64,000 nt of DNA from Chitinophagaceae bacterium IBVUCB2 (GCA_002127295.1 NFUV01000001.1:1922001-1986000), one strand, 5' to 3'. Shown: positions 17,072-25,751, numbered from the stretch's first letter. Made by a program: numbers and translations. The notes: a model not told the origin generated them from the letters alone.

Positions 17072-17293
17072 ATGGACATAAAACTAAGAGTGGGGCAACG
17101 AATTAAGCAGCTTCGAAAAAATCTTGAGTTGTCGCAAGAGGCTCTTGCTTTGAAAGCAGAGGTTGATAGAACCTATGTGACAGATGTTGAAAATGGAAGG
17201 AGGAATGTGTCTATGGAAATATTGGAAAGGTTAGTTAAAGGTTTAGGAGTTTCCTTTTCTGAATTTTTTAATGCTAAAGAGTTCAAAAAATAA
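17072..17293 (+). CDS. XRE-family regulator (small Cro/CI repressor)
   Basis: 73 residues, almost entirely one helix-turn-helix domain: VGQRIKQLRKNLELSQEALALKAEVDRTYVTDVENGRRNVSMEIL is typical, with the recognition helix around DRTYVTDVENG. It closely resembles restriction-modification controller (C) proteins and short phage repressors. It ends 8 nt before the nuclease-helicase gene and is surely co-transcribed. The likely role is timing or repression of that gene. Confidence 0.88.
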   Translation: MDIKLRVGQRIKQLRKNLELSQEALALKAEVDRTYVTDVENGRRNVSMEILERLVKGLGVSFSEFFNAKEFKK

Positions 17294-17301
17294 TATCCTA
17301 C

Positions 17302-19269
17302 ATGACTAGAAGTTACTATTCAAATTCCATCTCAGATTTTATTACCGACAACGAAACAAAAATTCTTGGAGAATTAAGTTTACGTCATGGCTTTGCTCTG
17401 GAGAGTCTACAAAAAAATGCTTGGGTAAGACAAATTCAAATTTTAAAAAAATCTTTAGAACCGTTTAGAGATGGCCAAATCTATTTTGAGTTTGCTATCC
17501 CAAGAATGGGGAAAAGAGTCGATAATATATTAATAATTAACGACCTCATTTTTGTATTAGAATTTAAAATTGGTGAATCGCAATATCCAAAATATGCTAC
17601 AGAGCAGGTTGTTGATTACTGCTTAGATTTGAAAAACTTTCATCAAGGTAGCCACTATGAAAAGCTAATACCGATTTTGATCTCAACGAATGCATTAGCT
17701 ATTGAAAATATTATTGAAATAGATGATAATTTATTTGAACCAATTTATTCAAATCAAGAAAATCTTAGTAGTACAATTTCTTTATTAGTCAACCAGTTTT
17801 CCTCAAAAAAAATAAACACTATTGATTGGGAGACCTCTATATACAAACCGACACCAACAATAATAGAAGCCGCTCAAGCTTTGTATAAAGGTCATGACGT
17901 AAAAGAAATCTCTAGACATGACGCCGGTGCTATTAATCTTTCCCGAACAACAAGCTGTATTAACAAGATTATCGATAGTTCAAAAGAAAATAAAAGAAAA
18001 TCTATTTGTTTTTTAACTGGTGTTCCGGGAGCTGGGAAAACTCTTGCAGGCTTAAATATTGCAAACGAACGGCTCAAAGCTGATAAAGATGAGCATGCTG
18101 TATTTTTATCTGGAAACGGACCATTAGTAGATGTTCTTAGAGAAGCGTTGACAAGAGATGAAGTACTATCAGCAAAAGAAAGGGGACAAATTATAACAAA
18201 GAAAAATGTTGCAACGAAAACACATGCTTTTATACAAAATATTCATCATTTTAGAGATGACAACTTAATCATTGATTCCGCTCCAACTGAAAAAGTTATA
18301 GTGTACGATGAAGCACAAAGAGCTTGGGCAAAAGAACAAGTAAGCTCTTTTATGAAACGAAAAAAGGGAATCGAAGATTTTAATATGTCTGAACCAGAAT
18401 ATTTAATAGGTCTTATGGATAGGCATGACGATTGGTGCACAATAGTATGCTTAATTGGTGGTGGTCAAGAAATAAATACTGGGGAAGCAGGAGTTTCTGA
18501 ATGGCTTAAAGCTTTAAAAAATACAAATAGCAATTGGGATGCTTATTATTCAAACCTTTTTTTAACCGACGAAAGTTATTTATCTGATCAAACTTTAAGG
18601 AAATGGATAAGTGATTCTGGAAAAATGGAACTGCATTTACATCTTTCGGTATGTGTACGTTCATTTAGATCGGAGAAAATCTCCGAACTAATGCATAATA
18701 TTCTTGAAAGCAAAACCCAAGTAGTAAAAGATCTATTTTTAGAAGTAAGAAATGAATTTCCTATTTATTTGACAAGAAGTCTTGCAACTGCAAAAAATTG
18801 GCTTAGAGAAAAAGCTAAAGGAAGTGAAAGATTTGGAATAATTGCGAGTTCAGGAGGCAAAAGACTTCGTCCTTGTGGGATAGATGTAAATAACCAGCTT
18901 GATGCACCAAACTGGTTTTTAAATAATTCTGATGATGTTCGATCATCTAATCATTTAGAAGATGTTGCAACCGAGTTTGATATCCAAGGCTTAGAAATTG
19001 ATTGGGTATGCTTAGCATGGGATATTAATTTTTATAATAAAGAGGGAAAGTGGTTTTATCAAAGTTTCAAAGGAACAAAATGGCAACGAGTTAAGCAATT
19101 AGATGATCTAGCTTTTTTAAAAAACACATATCGGGTTTTAATGACAAGAGCTAGACAGGGTCTTATTATTTATCTCCCACATGGCGATGACCTTGATATA
19201 ACTAGACCAAAAGAGCTTTATGATGCTACTTTTAAATATTTCATTTCTTGTGGCTTTACTGAAATTTAA
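17302..19269 (+). CDS. Putative PD-(D/E)XK nuclease fused to DUF2075-like SF1 helicase
   Basis: A 655-aa cytosolic protein. The N-terminal 110 residues fit a RecB-like PD-(D/E)XK nuclease: Asp74 in KRVDNILI, Glu87-x-Lys89 in VLEFKIG, and a Q-x3-Y motif (Gln102, Tyr106). The rest resembles the DUF2075/SF1 ATPase family: Walker A GVPGAGKT (240-247), Walker B VIVYDEAQR (332-340), the GGGQEINTGE segment (386-395, motif III-like), VCVRSFRS (450-457, motif IV-like), EFDIQGLEIDW (558-568, motif V-like), and YRVLMTRARQG (610-620, motif VI). DUF2075 proteins appear in phage-defence settings. The DNA is clearly AT-richer than its neighbours, so transfer is likely. Confidence 0.8.
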   Translation: MTRSYYSNSISDFITDNETKILGELSLRHGFALESLQKNAWVRQIQILKKSLEPFRDGQIYFEFAIPRMGKRVDNILIINDLIFVLEFKIGESQYPKYATEQVVDYCLDLKNFHQGSHYEKLIPILISTNALAIENIIEIDDNLFEPIYSNQENLSSTISLLVNQFSSKKINTIDWETSIYKPTPTIIEAAQALYKGHDVKEISRHDAGAINLSRTTSCINKIIDSSKENKRKSICFLTGVPGAGKTLAGLNIANERLKADKDEHAVFLSGNGPLVDVLREALTRDEVLSAKERGQIITKKNVATKTHAFIQNIHHFRDDNLIIDSAPTEKVIVYDEAQRAWAKEQVSSFMKRKKGIEDFNMSEPEYLIGLMDRHDDWCTIVCLIGGGQEINTGEAGVSEWLKALKNTNSNWDAYYSNLFLTDESYLSDQTLRKWISDSGKMELHLHLSVCVRSFRSEKISELMHNILESKTQVVKDLFLEVRNEFPIYLTRSLATAKNWLREKAKGSERFGIIASSGGKRLRPCGIDVNNQLDAPNWFLNNSDDVRSSNHLEDVATEFDIQGLEIDWVCLAWDINFYNKEGKWFYQSFKGTKWQRVKQLDDLAFLKNTYRVLMTRARQGLIIYLPHGDDLDITRPKELYDATFKYFISCGFTEI

Positions 19270-19278
19270 TTCTCATAA

Positions 19279-20052
19279 TTGCTATTTTATAGATGTCTTC
19301 AAATTGCTCCCTTGAAATACTCCTTATCTATTATATTATCATTCTTTCTCTTTCATTCTTCCGCTCAACCCTTCATCCATTCCCACAACGATTACCAGCA
19401 GGCCAAACCATTAACCAATGCCATCAGGCATAAAGTGTTTGCCCTGGAGGCAGATGTGTTCTTAACCAACCGTGGGCTGGTGGTGGCGCATGATAAAAAA
19501 GATACGGCCACTGCTGCTACCCTGGAAGCCTTGTACCTGCAACCGATCATCCGCCTGTTTAAAAAACATAAAGGCCGCATCAGCAAGAACAAAACCTATA
19601 GCCCGGTGCTGATGATTGATATAAAAGAAAATGCTGCTGCAGCTATCACTGCTTTATTGGAATTAATTATGCTGCACCCGGCGGTGTTCAACCGTTCGGT
19701 GAATCCGAAGGCGGTGCAACTTGTTATCAGTGGTGACCGGGGAAAAATTGCTGACTGGCTTACTTACCCGTACCCGATTTTTTTTGATGGCCGCCCTACA
19801 GAAATATATACTGATGCTACGCTGCAGCGGGTGGCATTTATCAGTGCATCGTACAGCAACTATGTAACTGCGAAAGACAGTGCCACCCGTATACAGGAAC
19901 TGGCTAATAAAGTACATGCACAAAATAAACTGTTGCGGCTATGGGCCATACCGGATACCGCTGCGCATTGGAAACAGTTGCATGAACTGGGTGTTGATAT
20001 TATTAATACGGATAAGGTGGAGGAGTGCCGGAAGTTTTTTATGAAACAGTAA
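19279..20052 (+). CDS. PLC-like phosphodiesterase (GDPD/PI-PLC superfamily), secreted
   Basis: Contains the family start HSHNDYQQ after a signal peptide (about residues 12-30, KYSLSIILSFFLFHSSAQ), then ALEADVFLTNRGLVVAHD, where His and the Glu/Asp pair form the metal-acid/base site of the TIM-barrel phosphodiesterases. The C-terminal DIINTDKVEE matches the closing strand. Related proteins (AIM6-like) are annotated as PI-PLC/glycerophosphodiester phosphodiesterases; the substrate is unknown. No ATG precedes the signal peptide. TTG 19279 or TTG 19312 must serve, and the helicase gene ends just 9 nt before, so the original start may have been lost where foreign DNA joined. Confidence 0.75.
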   Translation: MLFYRCLQIAPLKYSLSIILSFFLFHSSAQPFIHSHNDYQQAKPLTNAIRHKVFALEADVFLTNRGLVVAHDKKDTATAATLEALYLQPIIRLFKKHKGRISKNKTYSPVLMIDIKENAAAAITALLELIMLHPAVFNRSVNPKAVQLVISGDRGKIADWLTYPYPIFFDGRPTEIYTDATLQRVAFISASYSNYVTAKDSATRIQELANKVHAQNKLLRLWAIPDTAAHWKQLHELGVDIINTDKVEECRKFFMKQ

Positions 20053-20093
20053 ACAGCACCTGAGCATTCCGCTGTTTGTTTGAAGGCATTTAA

Positions 20094-20627
20094 TTATTTA
20101 AAGAACCTTACTTCATTTTTATCATCCTTTAATGCTACAACCATTACAACACCTGTTGTAATTGCCAGGCCTATATATGTTGCGTCTTTTGCCTGGATAA
20201 CACTGCTGCCTGATTTATCGAACTGGTATTTACTGCTGAGGTATTTCATTATCTCTGCGCCGTTCAGTTTTGCTTTTGTATGGGGAATAAAACTGATGGT
20301 ATATACAAGACCAGTTTTAGCGGCCACCACCAACATTAATGAGCCACATCCTGTTCCAATTACAATGGTCTTGCTGGCATCCATTGAATTTCTTGACGAA
20401 GCTTTGATAATATCTGTTTTCCATTCATCTCCCCCCACTAAAGATGCAGGGCGGCCTGCAGCAATGATTGCAGAATCTGTTTTTCCAAGAAACTCCAGCG
20501 GGTTGGCAATGAGGCTGTCTATTTCCTGCAAGGTTTTTTCCTGCAAGGTTTTTTCCTGCAAGGTTTTTTTCTGCGCAAGGGCTGTCATGCTAAATAAAAC
20601 AGCAACAAGAAAAAGAAACTTTTTCAT
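20094..20627 (-). CDS. Hypothetical secreted protein with a triple KTLQE repeat
   Basis: Residues 1-18 are a signal peptide (MKKFLFLVAVLFSMTALAQ). Right after the cleavage site come three identical KTLQE pentapeptides, encoded by perfect 15-bp DNA repeats. The remaining 140 residues have alternating strands and a Gly-rich turn (IGTGCGSLMLVVAAKTGLVY) but match no family I know. A small lipid-binding or envelope protein is possible. Confidence 0.65.
   Translation of the reverse strand: MKKFLFLVAVLFSMTALAQKKTLQEKTLQEKTLQEIDSLIANPLEFLGKTDSAIIAAGRPASLVGGDEWKTDIIKASSRNSMDASKTIVIGTGCGSLMLVVAAKTGLVYTISFIPHTKAKLNGAEIMKYLSSKYQFDKSGSSVIQAKDATYIGLAITTGVVMVVALKDDKNEVRFFK
20525..20569. repeat. Three perfect 15-bp tandem repeats within a gene
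   Basis: The unit CCTGCAAGGTTTTTT occurs three times without change, inside the codons for KTLQE repeats. Unit length is a multiple of three, so copy number can change without a frameshift. Confidence 0.9.
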
Positions 20628-20934
20628 ACCCGCCTGTTTTAGTAAATGAGATACTGAATTTACAACTCTTTTGTAACAGTGCTTTTAGGGGAAATATGTT
20701 GGGGTTTGTATTTTCTTATGGTGGATGTCGCACCTAACCTGAAGGTGTTTATGATTAGCGTTTGAGATGGCTCCTTCGTCGGTATGACAAGACTCCAAAT
20801 GTTGTGAGCAACAAAAAATTTCTCCCGGCGAATGAACTACCACTACCGGTGAATGATACATTAACATTCCATACATTAAACTGGTGCCTGCTTTGCATAT
20901 CTACCATTATTATTCACTTTAAAAATTTGGAACT
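20628..20934. other. Intergenic space with a possible dispersed element
   Basis: About 300 bp without a gene. It contains a small hairpin (CACCT...AGGTG, 20731-20747) and a stretch at 20764-20790 that reads on the minus strand TTGTCATACCGACGAAGGAG followed by CCATCTC, a sequence type often found scattered between bacterial genes. Confidence 0.4.
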
Positions 20935-21363
20935 ATGAAAAGAACTTTTACTTTGGTTTTTGCTTTAGGCCTTTTAACAGCCGCACAGGCACAGAACCGC
21001 AACGGTGACAACCGTGACAACCGCCAGCCCGACCGGCCGGTAGTTATTCAACATGATCAACGGGATTGGGATAATGATTATAGCAACGATCAGTATGACC
21101 GTGATGTTCGCTATATGAAAAGCAATCCTGGTAAGGACAGAAAAATGGCCAAACAAATTGATGCCATTAACCGGGAGTTTGATTTTAAGATGCAGCAATT
21201 GCAAAGAAACCGCTACATGAGTCGCTTTGACAAGCAACGCCAAATGCGTTTTCTGCAAGAGCAACGCCAACGGGAAATAAGAATGGTGTATGCCCGTAAT
21301 TATAAGAACAAGCATAAAAATAAATACGATGACCGTGATGATCGCTACGGTAACCGTTTTTAA
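20935..21363 (+). CDS. Small secreted, highly charged protein of unknown function
   Basis: A signal peptide (residues 1-19, ends AAQAQ) precedes a low-complexity Asn/Asp/Arg region (NRNGDNRDNRQPDRP) and then a helical Gln/Arg/Met-rich stretch (INREFDFKMQQLQRNRYMSR to REIRMVYARN), ending in a Lys/Asp/Arg-rich tail. Similar short, basic, Met/Gln-rich secreted proteins are common in Chitinophagaceae and resemble Spy/CpxP-like helical proteins, but no family motif is clear. A strong terminator follows. Confidence 0.7.
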   Translation: MKRTFTLVFALGLLTAAQAQNRNGDNRDNRQPDRPVVIQHDQRDWDNDYSNDQYDRDVRYMKSNPGKDRKMAKQIDAINREFDFKMQQLQRNRYMSRFDKQRQMRFLQEQRQREIRMVYARNYKNKHKNKYDDRDDRYGNRF

Positions 21364-21383
21364 CGTCCTGTGAAATACAAATG

Positions 21384-21418
21384 CCCCGTCTCGTTTTATA
21401 CGAGGCGGGTTTTTTTTA
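21384..21418 (+). terminator. Intrinsic terminator
   Basis: CCCGTCTCG / CGAGGCGGG hairpin (one G-T pair) with a short AT loop, followed by eight T; just after the stop at 21363. Confidence 0.9.
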
Positions 21419-21565
21419 TTGCATAGCCGGGGAGAGAAAAATAAATACAGCTCGCAGAGAGGGAAAAGAGAGAAAGAGAAATGCTTCTCATTTTGTTTTC
21501 TTTTATTTTTTCCAATATAGAAAACCCGTACGCAGTTTCCCCGCCATTATTGAACTTTAAAAGAT

Positions 21566-21573
21566 TAAGTTTG
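21566..21573 (+). promoter_or_regulatory. Candidate -7 box for the alcohol dehydrogenase
   Basis: TAAGTTTG matches TAnnTTTG, 24 nt before the ATG at 21598. The nearest TTG (21550) is 13 nt upstream, shorter than the usual spacing. Confidence 0.4.
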
Positions 21574-21597
21574 TTCCTACATTAAAATAAACCAACT

Positions 21598-22644
21598 ATG
21601 ACTGCAACTAAAGCTTACGGCGCACAATCCGCCACCTCACCAATAGCTCCTTTAACCATTGACAGAAGAGCACCGAAACCACATGATGTACAAATTGAAA
21701 TTAAATACTGCGGCGTTTGCCACAGTGATCTGCATACTGCCCGCAACGAATGGAACAATGCTATTTATCCCTGTGTACCGGGACATGAAATAGTAGGCAT
21801 TGTAACAGCAGTTGGCAGCCATGTTACAAAATTTAAAGTGGGTGACCGGGCCGGTGTTGGTTGCCTGGTGGATAGCTGCCGTGATTGTGAGAATTGCAAA
21901 GACGGATTGGAACAATACTGTGCTAACGGTGCTACGTTCAGTTATGGCAGCCCGGAAAGAGATGGCAGTGGTGTGATTACCCATGGTGGCTACAGCCAGT
22001 CCATTGTATCACACGAAGATTTTGTATTGCATATTGCGGATAATCTTCCGCTGGATGCCGTGGCACCTTTGCTTTGTGCCGGCATTACTACTTACTCTCC
22101 GTTGAAACACTGGAAGGTTGGAAAAGGTACTAAGGTGGGTGTGCTGGGTTTAGGCGGATTGGGACATATGGGTGTAAAGATCGCCGTGGCGATGGGTGCT
22201 GAAGTAACGATGCTGAGTCACTCGCCATCCAAAGAAAAAGATGCGAAGAAATTAGGTGCGCACAAATTTGTATTGACAAGTGATGAAGCACAAACAAAAG
22301 CAGTGACCGGTTATTTTGATTTTATACTGGATACCGTGTCTGCTAATCATGATTATAATTTTTATTTAGGATTGCTGCGCACCAATGGTACGATGGTATG
22401 TGTGGGTGTGCCTCCTACACCACAGCCATTACATGCTTTCTCTATTATTTTTGGCCGTAAGAGTTTGGCTGGTTCATTGATCGGCGGACTTCCTGAAACA
22501 CAGGAGATGCTTGATTTTTGTGCAGAACATAATATTGTAAGTGAAATTGAACTGATCCGCATGGATGAAATCAATGAAGCGTACGAAAGAATGATAAAGG
22601 GTGATGTGCGGTACAGGTTTGTGATAGATATGGCGACGATATAG
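21598..22644 (+). CDS. Zinc-dependent NAD(P) alcohol dehydrogenase (YahK/CAD-like)
   Basis: Medium-chain dehydrogenase/reductase, 348 aa, interconverting aldehydes and alcohols, usually with NADPH. Catalytic zinc ligands are Cys41, His63-Glu64 (PGHE) and Cys160. The structural zinc loop has Cys94, Cys97, Cys100 and Cys108. The dinucleotide motif GLGGLG lies at residues 184-189. The KYCGVCHSDLH and ERDGSGVITHGGYS sequences place it with the YahK/cinnamyl-alcohol-type group. It is monocistronic with its own -7 box and terminator; the natural substrate is unknown. Confidence 0.93.
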   Translation: MTATKAYGAQSATSPIAPLTIDRRAPKPHDVQIEIKYCGVCHSDLHTARNEWNNAIYPCVPGHEIVGIVTAVGSHVTKFKVGDRAGVGCLVDSCRDCENCKDGLEQYCANGATFSYGSPERDGSGVITHGGYSQSIVSHEDFVLHIADNLPLDAVAPLLCAGITTYSPLKHWKVGKGTKVGVLGLGGLGHMGVKIAVAMGAEVTMLSHSPSKEKDAKKLGAHKFVLTSDEAQTKAVTGYFDFILDTVSANHDYNFYLGLLRTNGTMVCVGVPPTPQPLHAFSIIFGRKSLAGSLIGGLPETQEMLDFCAEHNIVSEIELIRMDEINEAYERMIKGDVRYRFVIDMATI

Positions 22645-22647
22645 GGA

Positions 22648-22679
22648 GAGTCGGGAGTCTTTAGTTAGGAGTCGGGAGT
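22648..22679. repeat. Direct repeat GAGTCGGGAGT (two copies)
   Basis: GAGTCGGGAGT occurs at 22648-22658 and 22669-22679, with TTAGTTAG between. The same word, extended, forms the arms of the inverted repeat at 55061-55134, so it is a dispersed intergenic element. Confidence 0.7.
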
Positions 22680-22696
22680 GAGTCCTTTAAATAATT

Positions 22697-22725
22697 AGCT
22701 GTCTTTTATTAGACGGCTTTTTTTA
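22697..22725 (+). terminator. Intrinsic terminator
   Basis: AGCTGTCT / AGACGGCT hairpin (one G-T pair) followed by seven T, after the alcohol dehydrogenase. Confidence 0.75.
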
Positions 22726-22814
22726 TTGTTTATAGTTCGGTAACAGTTTGTTCATGTTGTAGTAACAATGATGCGGTTAGTTGCAGTCCCTTAACTAAAA
22801 ACAACTCATCGCTT

Positions 22815-24305
22815 ATGAACCTGAAACAATTGTTGCCGCTGATGGCTATTCTTACACTGGCGGCCTGCAACCCTTCCGATCTACCGAATAACAATGAAGA
22901 TGCCTCTACCTTTAATTTGATCAACACTACTACTATTGGTGGTGAGGGTGCGGCTGAAATTTCTGCATTCGATCCTATTACAAAAAAATTATTTGTGGTA
23001 ACCAATACGGGTGTTACACAGATTGATGTTTTAGATCTCAATAATCCTGCTGCCCCAGTTTCAATAGGTACTATTGACATCAGCCCTTATGGTGGTGGTG
23101 TAAACAGTGTATCGGTACATGATGGTAAACTGGCGGCGGCTATTGAAGGTTTTGTAAAAACCGATAATGGCAAAGTGGTAGTATTTAAAACTACAGACTA
23201 CTCAGTTGTAAAACAGGTAACAGTTGGTGCATTGCCCGATATGATCACTTACACTCATGATGGTAAATATATACTTACTGCCAATGAAGGTGAACCGAAC
23301 GATAGCTATACGATAGATCCTTTAGGTACTGTTTCTATTATTGCTGTATGGAATAATTATGCAGTGAACACTATTGACTTTAGTTCTTATGCTGACCAGG
23401 AAGCCGTGTTAAAAACAAAAGGCCTTCGCAAGTTTGGCCCCGGTGCCAGCTTTGCACAGGATATGGAACCTGAATACCTGACCGTTTCTCATGATTCCAA
23501 AACGGCATGGGTGACATTACAGGAAAATAATGCGATCGCTAAAATTGATATCTCTTCCAAAACGATCACCAAAATTTTTCCGCTGGGCTTTAAAAACTAT
23601 AATACTGAAGCGACAAAAATTGATCCAAGCGACAAAGACGGTGGGCCCTTACAAAATGTATGGCCGCTAAAAGGAATGTACCAGCCCGATGCAATTGCTG
23701 TACTGGAAGATCGTGGAAGTCCTTTCTTGTTTACCGCCAACGAAGGTGATGTGAGAGAGTGGCCAGCGTATGCCGAGAACAAACGCATTAAAGACCTTAC
23801 ACTGGATGCTGTTGCTTTTCCGGATGCAACTTTAAAACAAGATGCAAAACTGGGTCGCCTGAATGTTACCAATACATTGGGTAATACCGATGGCGATAGT
23901 GATTATGATGAATTGTATTCTTTTGGTGCCCGTTCCTTTAGTGTATGGAATGGACAAAGTGGTAATCTTGTTTTTGACAGTAAAAATGAATTAGAAAATA
24001 AATGTATCGCTGCCGGAATCTATGATGATGGAAGAAGTGATGATAAAGGTGTGGAACCGGAAGGCATAACGCTGGGAGTGGTAGGCAGAAAAGCAATTGC
24101 CTTTGTAGGAATGGAAAGAGCTGATGCGGTGGCCATTTATGATGTGACCAATCCTACGCATCCAAAATTTATTAAATTATTAGCGGCAGGTGATGGTCCG
24201 GAAGGTTTGTTATTTATTCCTTCTACACAAAGCCCATCAGGAAAAAGCCTGCTGGTGGTAAGCAGCGAAAATGACGGTACGATAAAAGTATACCAGGTGA
24301 ATTAA
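22815..24305 (+). CDS. Choice-of-anchor I family lipoprotein (beta-propeller)
   Basis: Lipoprotein with lipobox LAAC (Cys18). The mature part is a propeller-like repeat protein of the choice-of-anchor I family, recognised by GGEGAAEISAFDPITKKLFV at the start, the conserved LPDMITYTHDGKYILTANEGEP and the late GVEPEGITLGVVGRKAIAFV and DGPEGLLFIPS motifs. Members are surface proteins of Bacteroidota and others; some resemble alkaline-phosphatase-associated or phytase-like domains, but the activity is unproven. Length 496 aa is typical. Confidence 0.9.
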   Translation: MNLKQLLPLMAILTLAACNPSDLPNNNEDASTFNLINTTTIGGEGAAEISAFDPITKKLFVVTNTGVTQIDVLDLNNPAAPVSIGTIDISPYGGGVNSVSVHDGKLAAAIEGFVKTDNGKVVVFKTTDYSVVKQVTVGALPDMITYTHDGKYILTANEGEPNDSYTIDPLGTVSIIAVWNNYAVNTIDFSSYADQEAVLKTKGLRKFGPGASFAQDMEPEYLTVSHDSKTAWVTLQENNAIAKIDISSKTITKIFPLGFKNYNTEATKIDPSDKDGGPLQNVWPLKGMYQPDAIAVLEDRGSPFLFTANEGDVREWPAYAENKRIKDLTLDAVAFPDATLKQDAKLGRLNVTNTLGNTDGDSDYDELYSFGARSFSVWNGQSGNLVFDSKNELENKCIAAGIYDDGRSDDKGVEPEGITLGVVGRKAIAFVGMERADAVAIYDVTNPTHPKFIKLLAAGDGPEGLLFIPSTQSPSGKSLLVVSSENDGTIKVYQVN

Positions 24306-24324
24306 TTGCAGAATGTTTGTTACA

Positions 24325-24352
24325 AAAGCCCTTCCTGACGGAGGGGTTTTTT
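24325..24352 (+). terminator. Intrinsic terminator
   Basis: AAGCCCTTCC / GGAGGGGTTT hairpin with a T-run, 20 nt after the stop at 24305. The longest frame of the next gene begins before it, which is another reason to prefer ATG 24422 there. Confidence 0.7.
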
Positions 24353-24421
24353 GTTGGTACTCTTCAACGAACTATTTTGAGTGCGGAGGAATGGTTAACT
24401 TGCCAGTATCAAAATTTACCA

Positions 24422-25705
24422 ATGAAAAAACTGGTTAGTGTATTTATTTTTTTGGCAATAGTTGTTGCCGGTTCTTCTCAGGCTCTTTCTAAAGTGGAGC
24501 AGCAATTAATAAATTCCGTAGAAGCAGATATGAAGGCGACGATCGATTTGCTGAAAGAATCAGTGAATATCAACAGCGGTACTTATAATATTGCCGGTGT
24601 AAAACAAGTGGGTGATCTATACGGTAAAGAATTGGCGGCTTTAGGTTTTACTGTTGAGTGGATCAGCTTGCCAGATTCATTGAAGAGAGCCGGTCATTTA
24701 GTAGCGCATAGAAAAGGAAAGAAAGGAAAGAAATTGTTTTTGATCGGGCACCTGGATACGGTGTTTGAACCGGATATGCCAGCGAATCCTTTTACGATGC
24801 TGACTGATACTACTGCGACAGGGCAAGGTGTGCAGGATATGAAAGGTGGTGATGTAATGGTGATAGCTGCATTGAAAGCGATGCACAAACATGGCTTGCT
24901 GAATGATGTTAGCATCACCGTTTATTTTACAGGTGATGAAGAAAATGCGGGGCGGCCAAGAGATATTAGTCGTGGCGATTTTATAGAACGGGCCAAACAG
25001 CATGATATAGCATTAGCCTTTGAAGGTGGCAGCCTGAACCAGGTTGCTACAGCCCGCCGTGGTGCCAGCGAATGGACATTAGAAGTGGAAGGCAAACAGG
25101 CTCATTCATCGGGTATATTTGGTACGGTTGGCTATGGTTCCATCTTTGAAGCGTCCCGCATCATTAATGAGTTCCGTGAAAAATTAGGGAATGAACAATA
25201 CCTCACTTTTAACCCGGGTTTATTTATTGGCGGCTCGGAAGTAAATTATGATCATGAAAAACAACAGGGTGATGTATCCGGCAAAACAAATATCATTTCT
25301 CCCCGCACCGTGGTGATCGGTGACCTGCGTTTTTTAACCGAAGCACAAAAAGAAAAAGCAAGGGCAAATATGCGGGAGATCGTTGCGAAGAATTTAGCCG
25401 GTGCTAAAGCTTCTATCAGTTTTAAAGATGGTATCCCTTCCATGCCACCAACAGCAGGTAATGATTCGCTGGTAAAAATTTTGAATGTTGTTAATCTTGC
25501 CCTTGGCTTTGGTGAAGTGAAAGCCGGTAATCCCGGAGCAAGGGGTGCTGGTGATATTTCTTATATCGCCGCCTATGTAGATTGCCTGGATGGATTGGGA
25601 GCGGAAGGCAAAGGTGCTCATGCACCGGGTGAAGTGATCAATTTAAAAGAGTATCCGAAACTAATTAAACGAACAGCGTTGTTTCTTTACCGCCTAACAA
25701 GATGA
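24422..25705 (+). CDS. M20 family zinc peptidase (glutamate carboxypeptidase-like), secreted
   Basis: Exported metallopeptidase, 427 aa, with a signal peptide of about 20 residues (MKKLVSVFIFLAIVVAGSSQ). The two-zinc site is visible: His110 and Asp112 (GHLDT), bridging Asp139 (GVQDMKGG), base Glu173 and ligand Glu174 (GDEEN), Glu201-type ligand (AFEGG), and His400 in GKGAHAPGE. The inserted dimerisation domain includes EVEGKQAHSSG. This is the pattern of Pseudomonas carboxypeptidase G2. It likely cleaves C-terminal Glu or related N-acyl amino acids in the periplasm. Confidence 0.9.
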   Translation: MKKLVSVFIFLAIVVAGSSQALSKVEQQLINSVEADMKATIDLLKESVNINSGTYNIAGVKQVGDLYGKELAALGFTVEWISLPDSLKRAGHLVAHRKGKKGKKLFLIGHLDTVFEPDMPANPFTMLTDTTATGQGVQDMKGGDVMVIAALKAMHKHGLLNDVSITVYFTGDEENAGRPRDISRGDFIERAKQHDIALAFEGGSLNQVATARRGASEWTLEVEGKQAHSSGIFGTVGYGSIFEASRIINEFREKLGNEQYLTFNPGLFIGGSEVNYDHEKQQGDVSGKTNIISPRTVVIGDLRFLTEAQKEKARANMREIVAKNLAGAKASISFKDGIPSMPPTAGNDSLVKILNVVNLALGFGEVKAGNPGARGAGDISYIAAYVDCLDGLGAEGKGAHAPGEVINLKEYPKLIKRTALFLYRLTR

Positions 25706-25751
25706 CCACAGATTACCGGATTGAAATGATTCTCACCAATTTTTTACTTCC

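Noticed and set aside
20080-20649. Plus-strand frame antisense to the KTLQE-repeat gene
   Set aside because: The minus-strand gene has a clean signal peptide and plausible fold; the plus frame is its shadow, including a Cys-rich run produced by the repeat.
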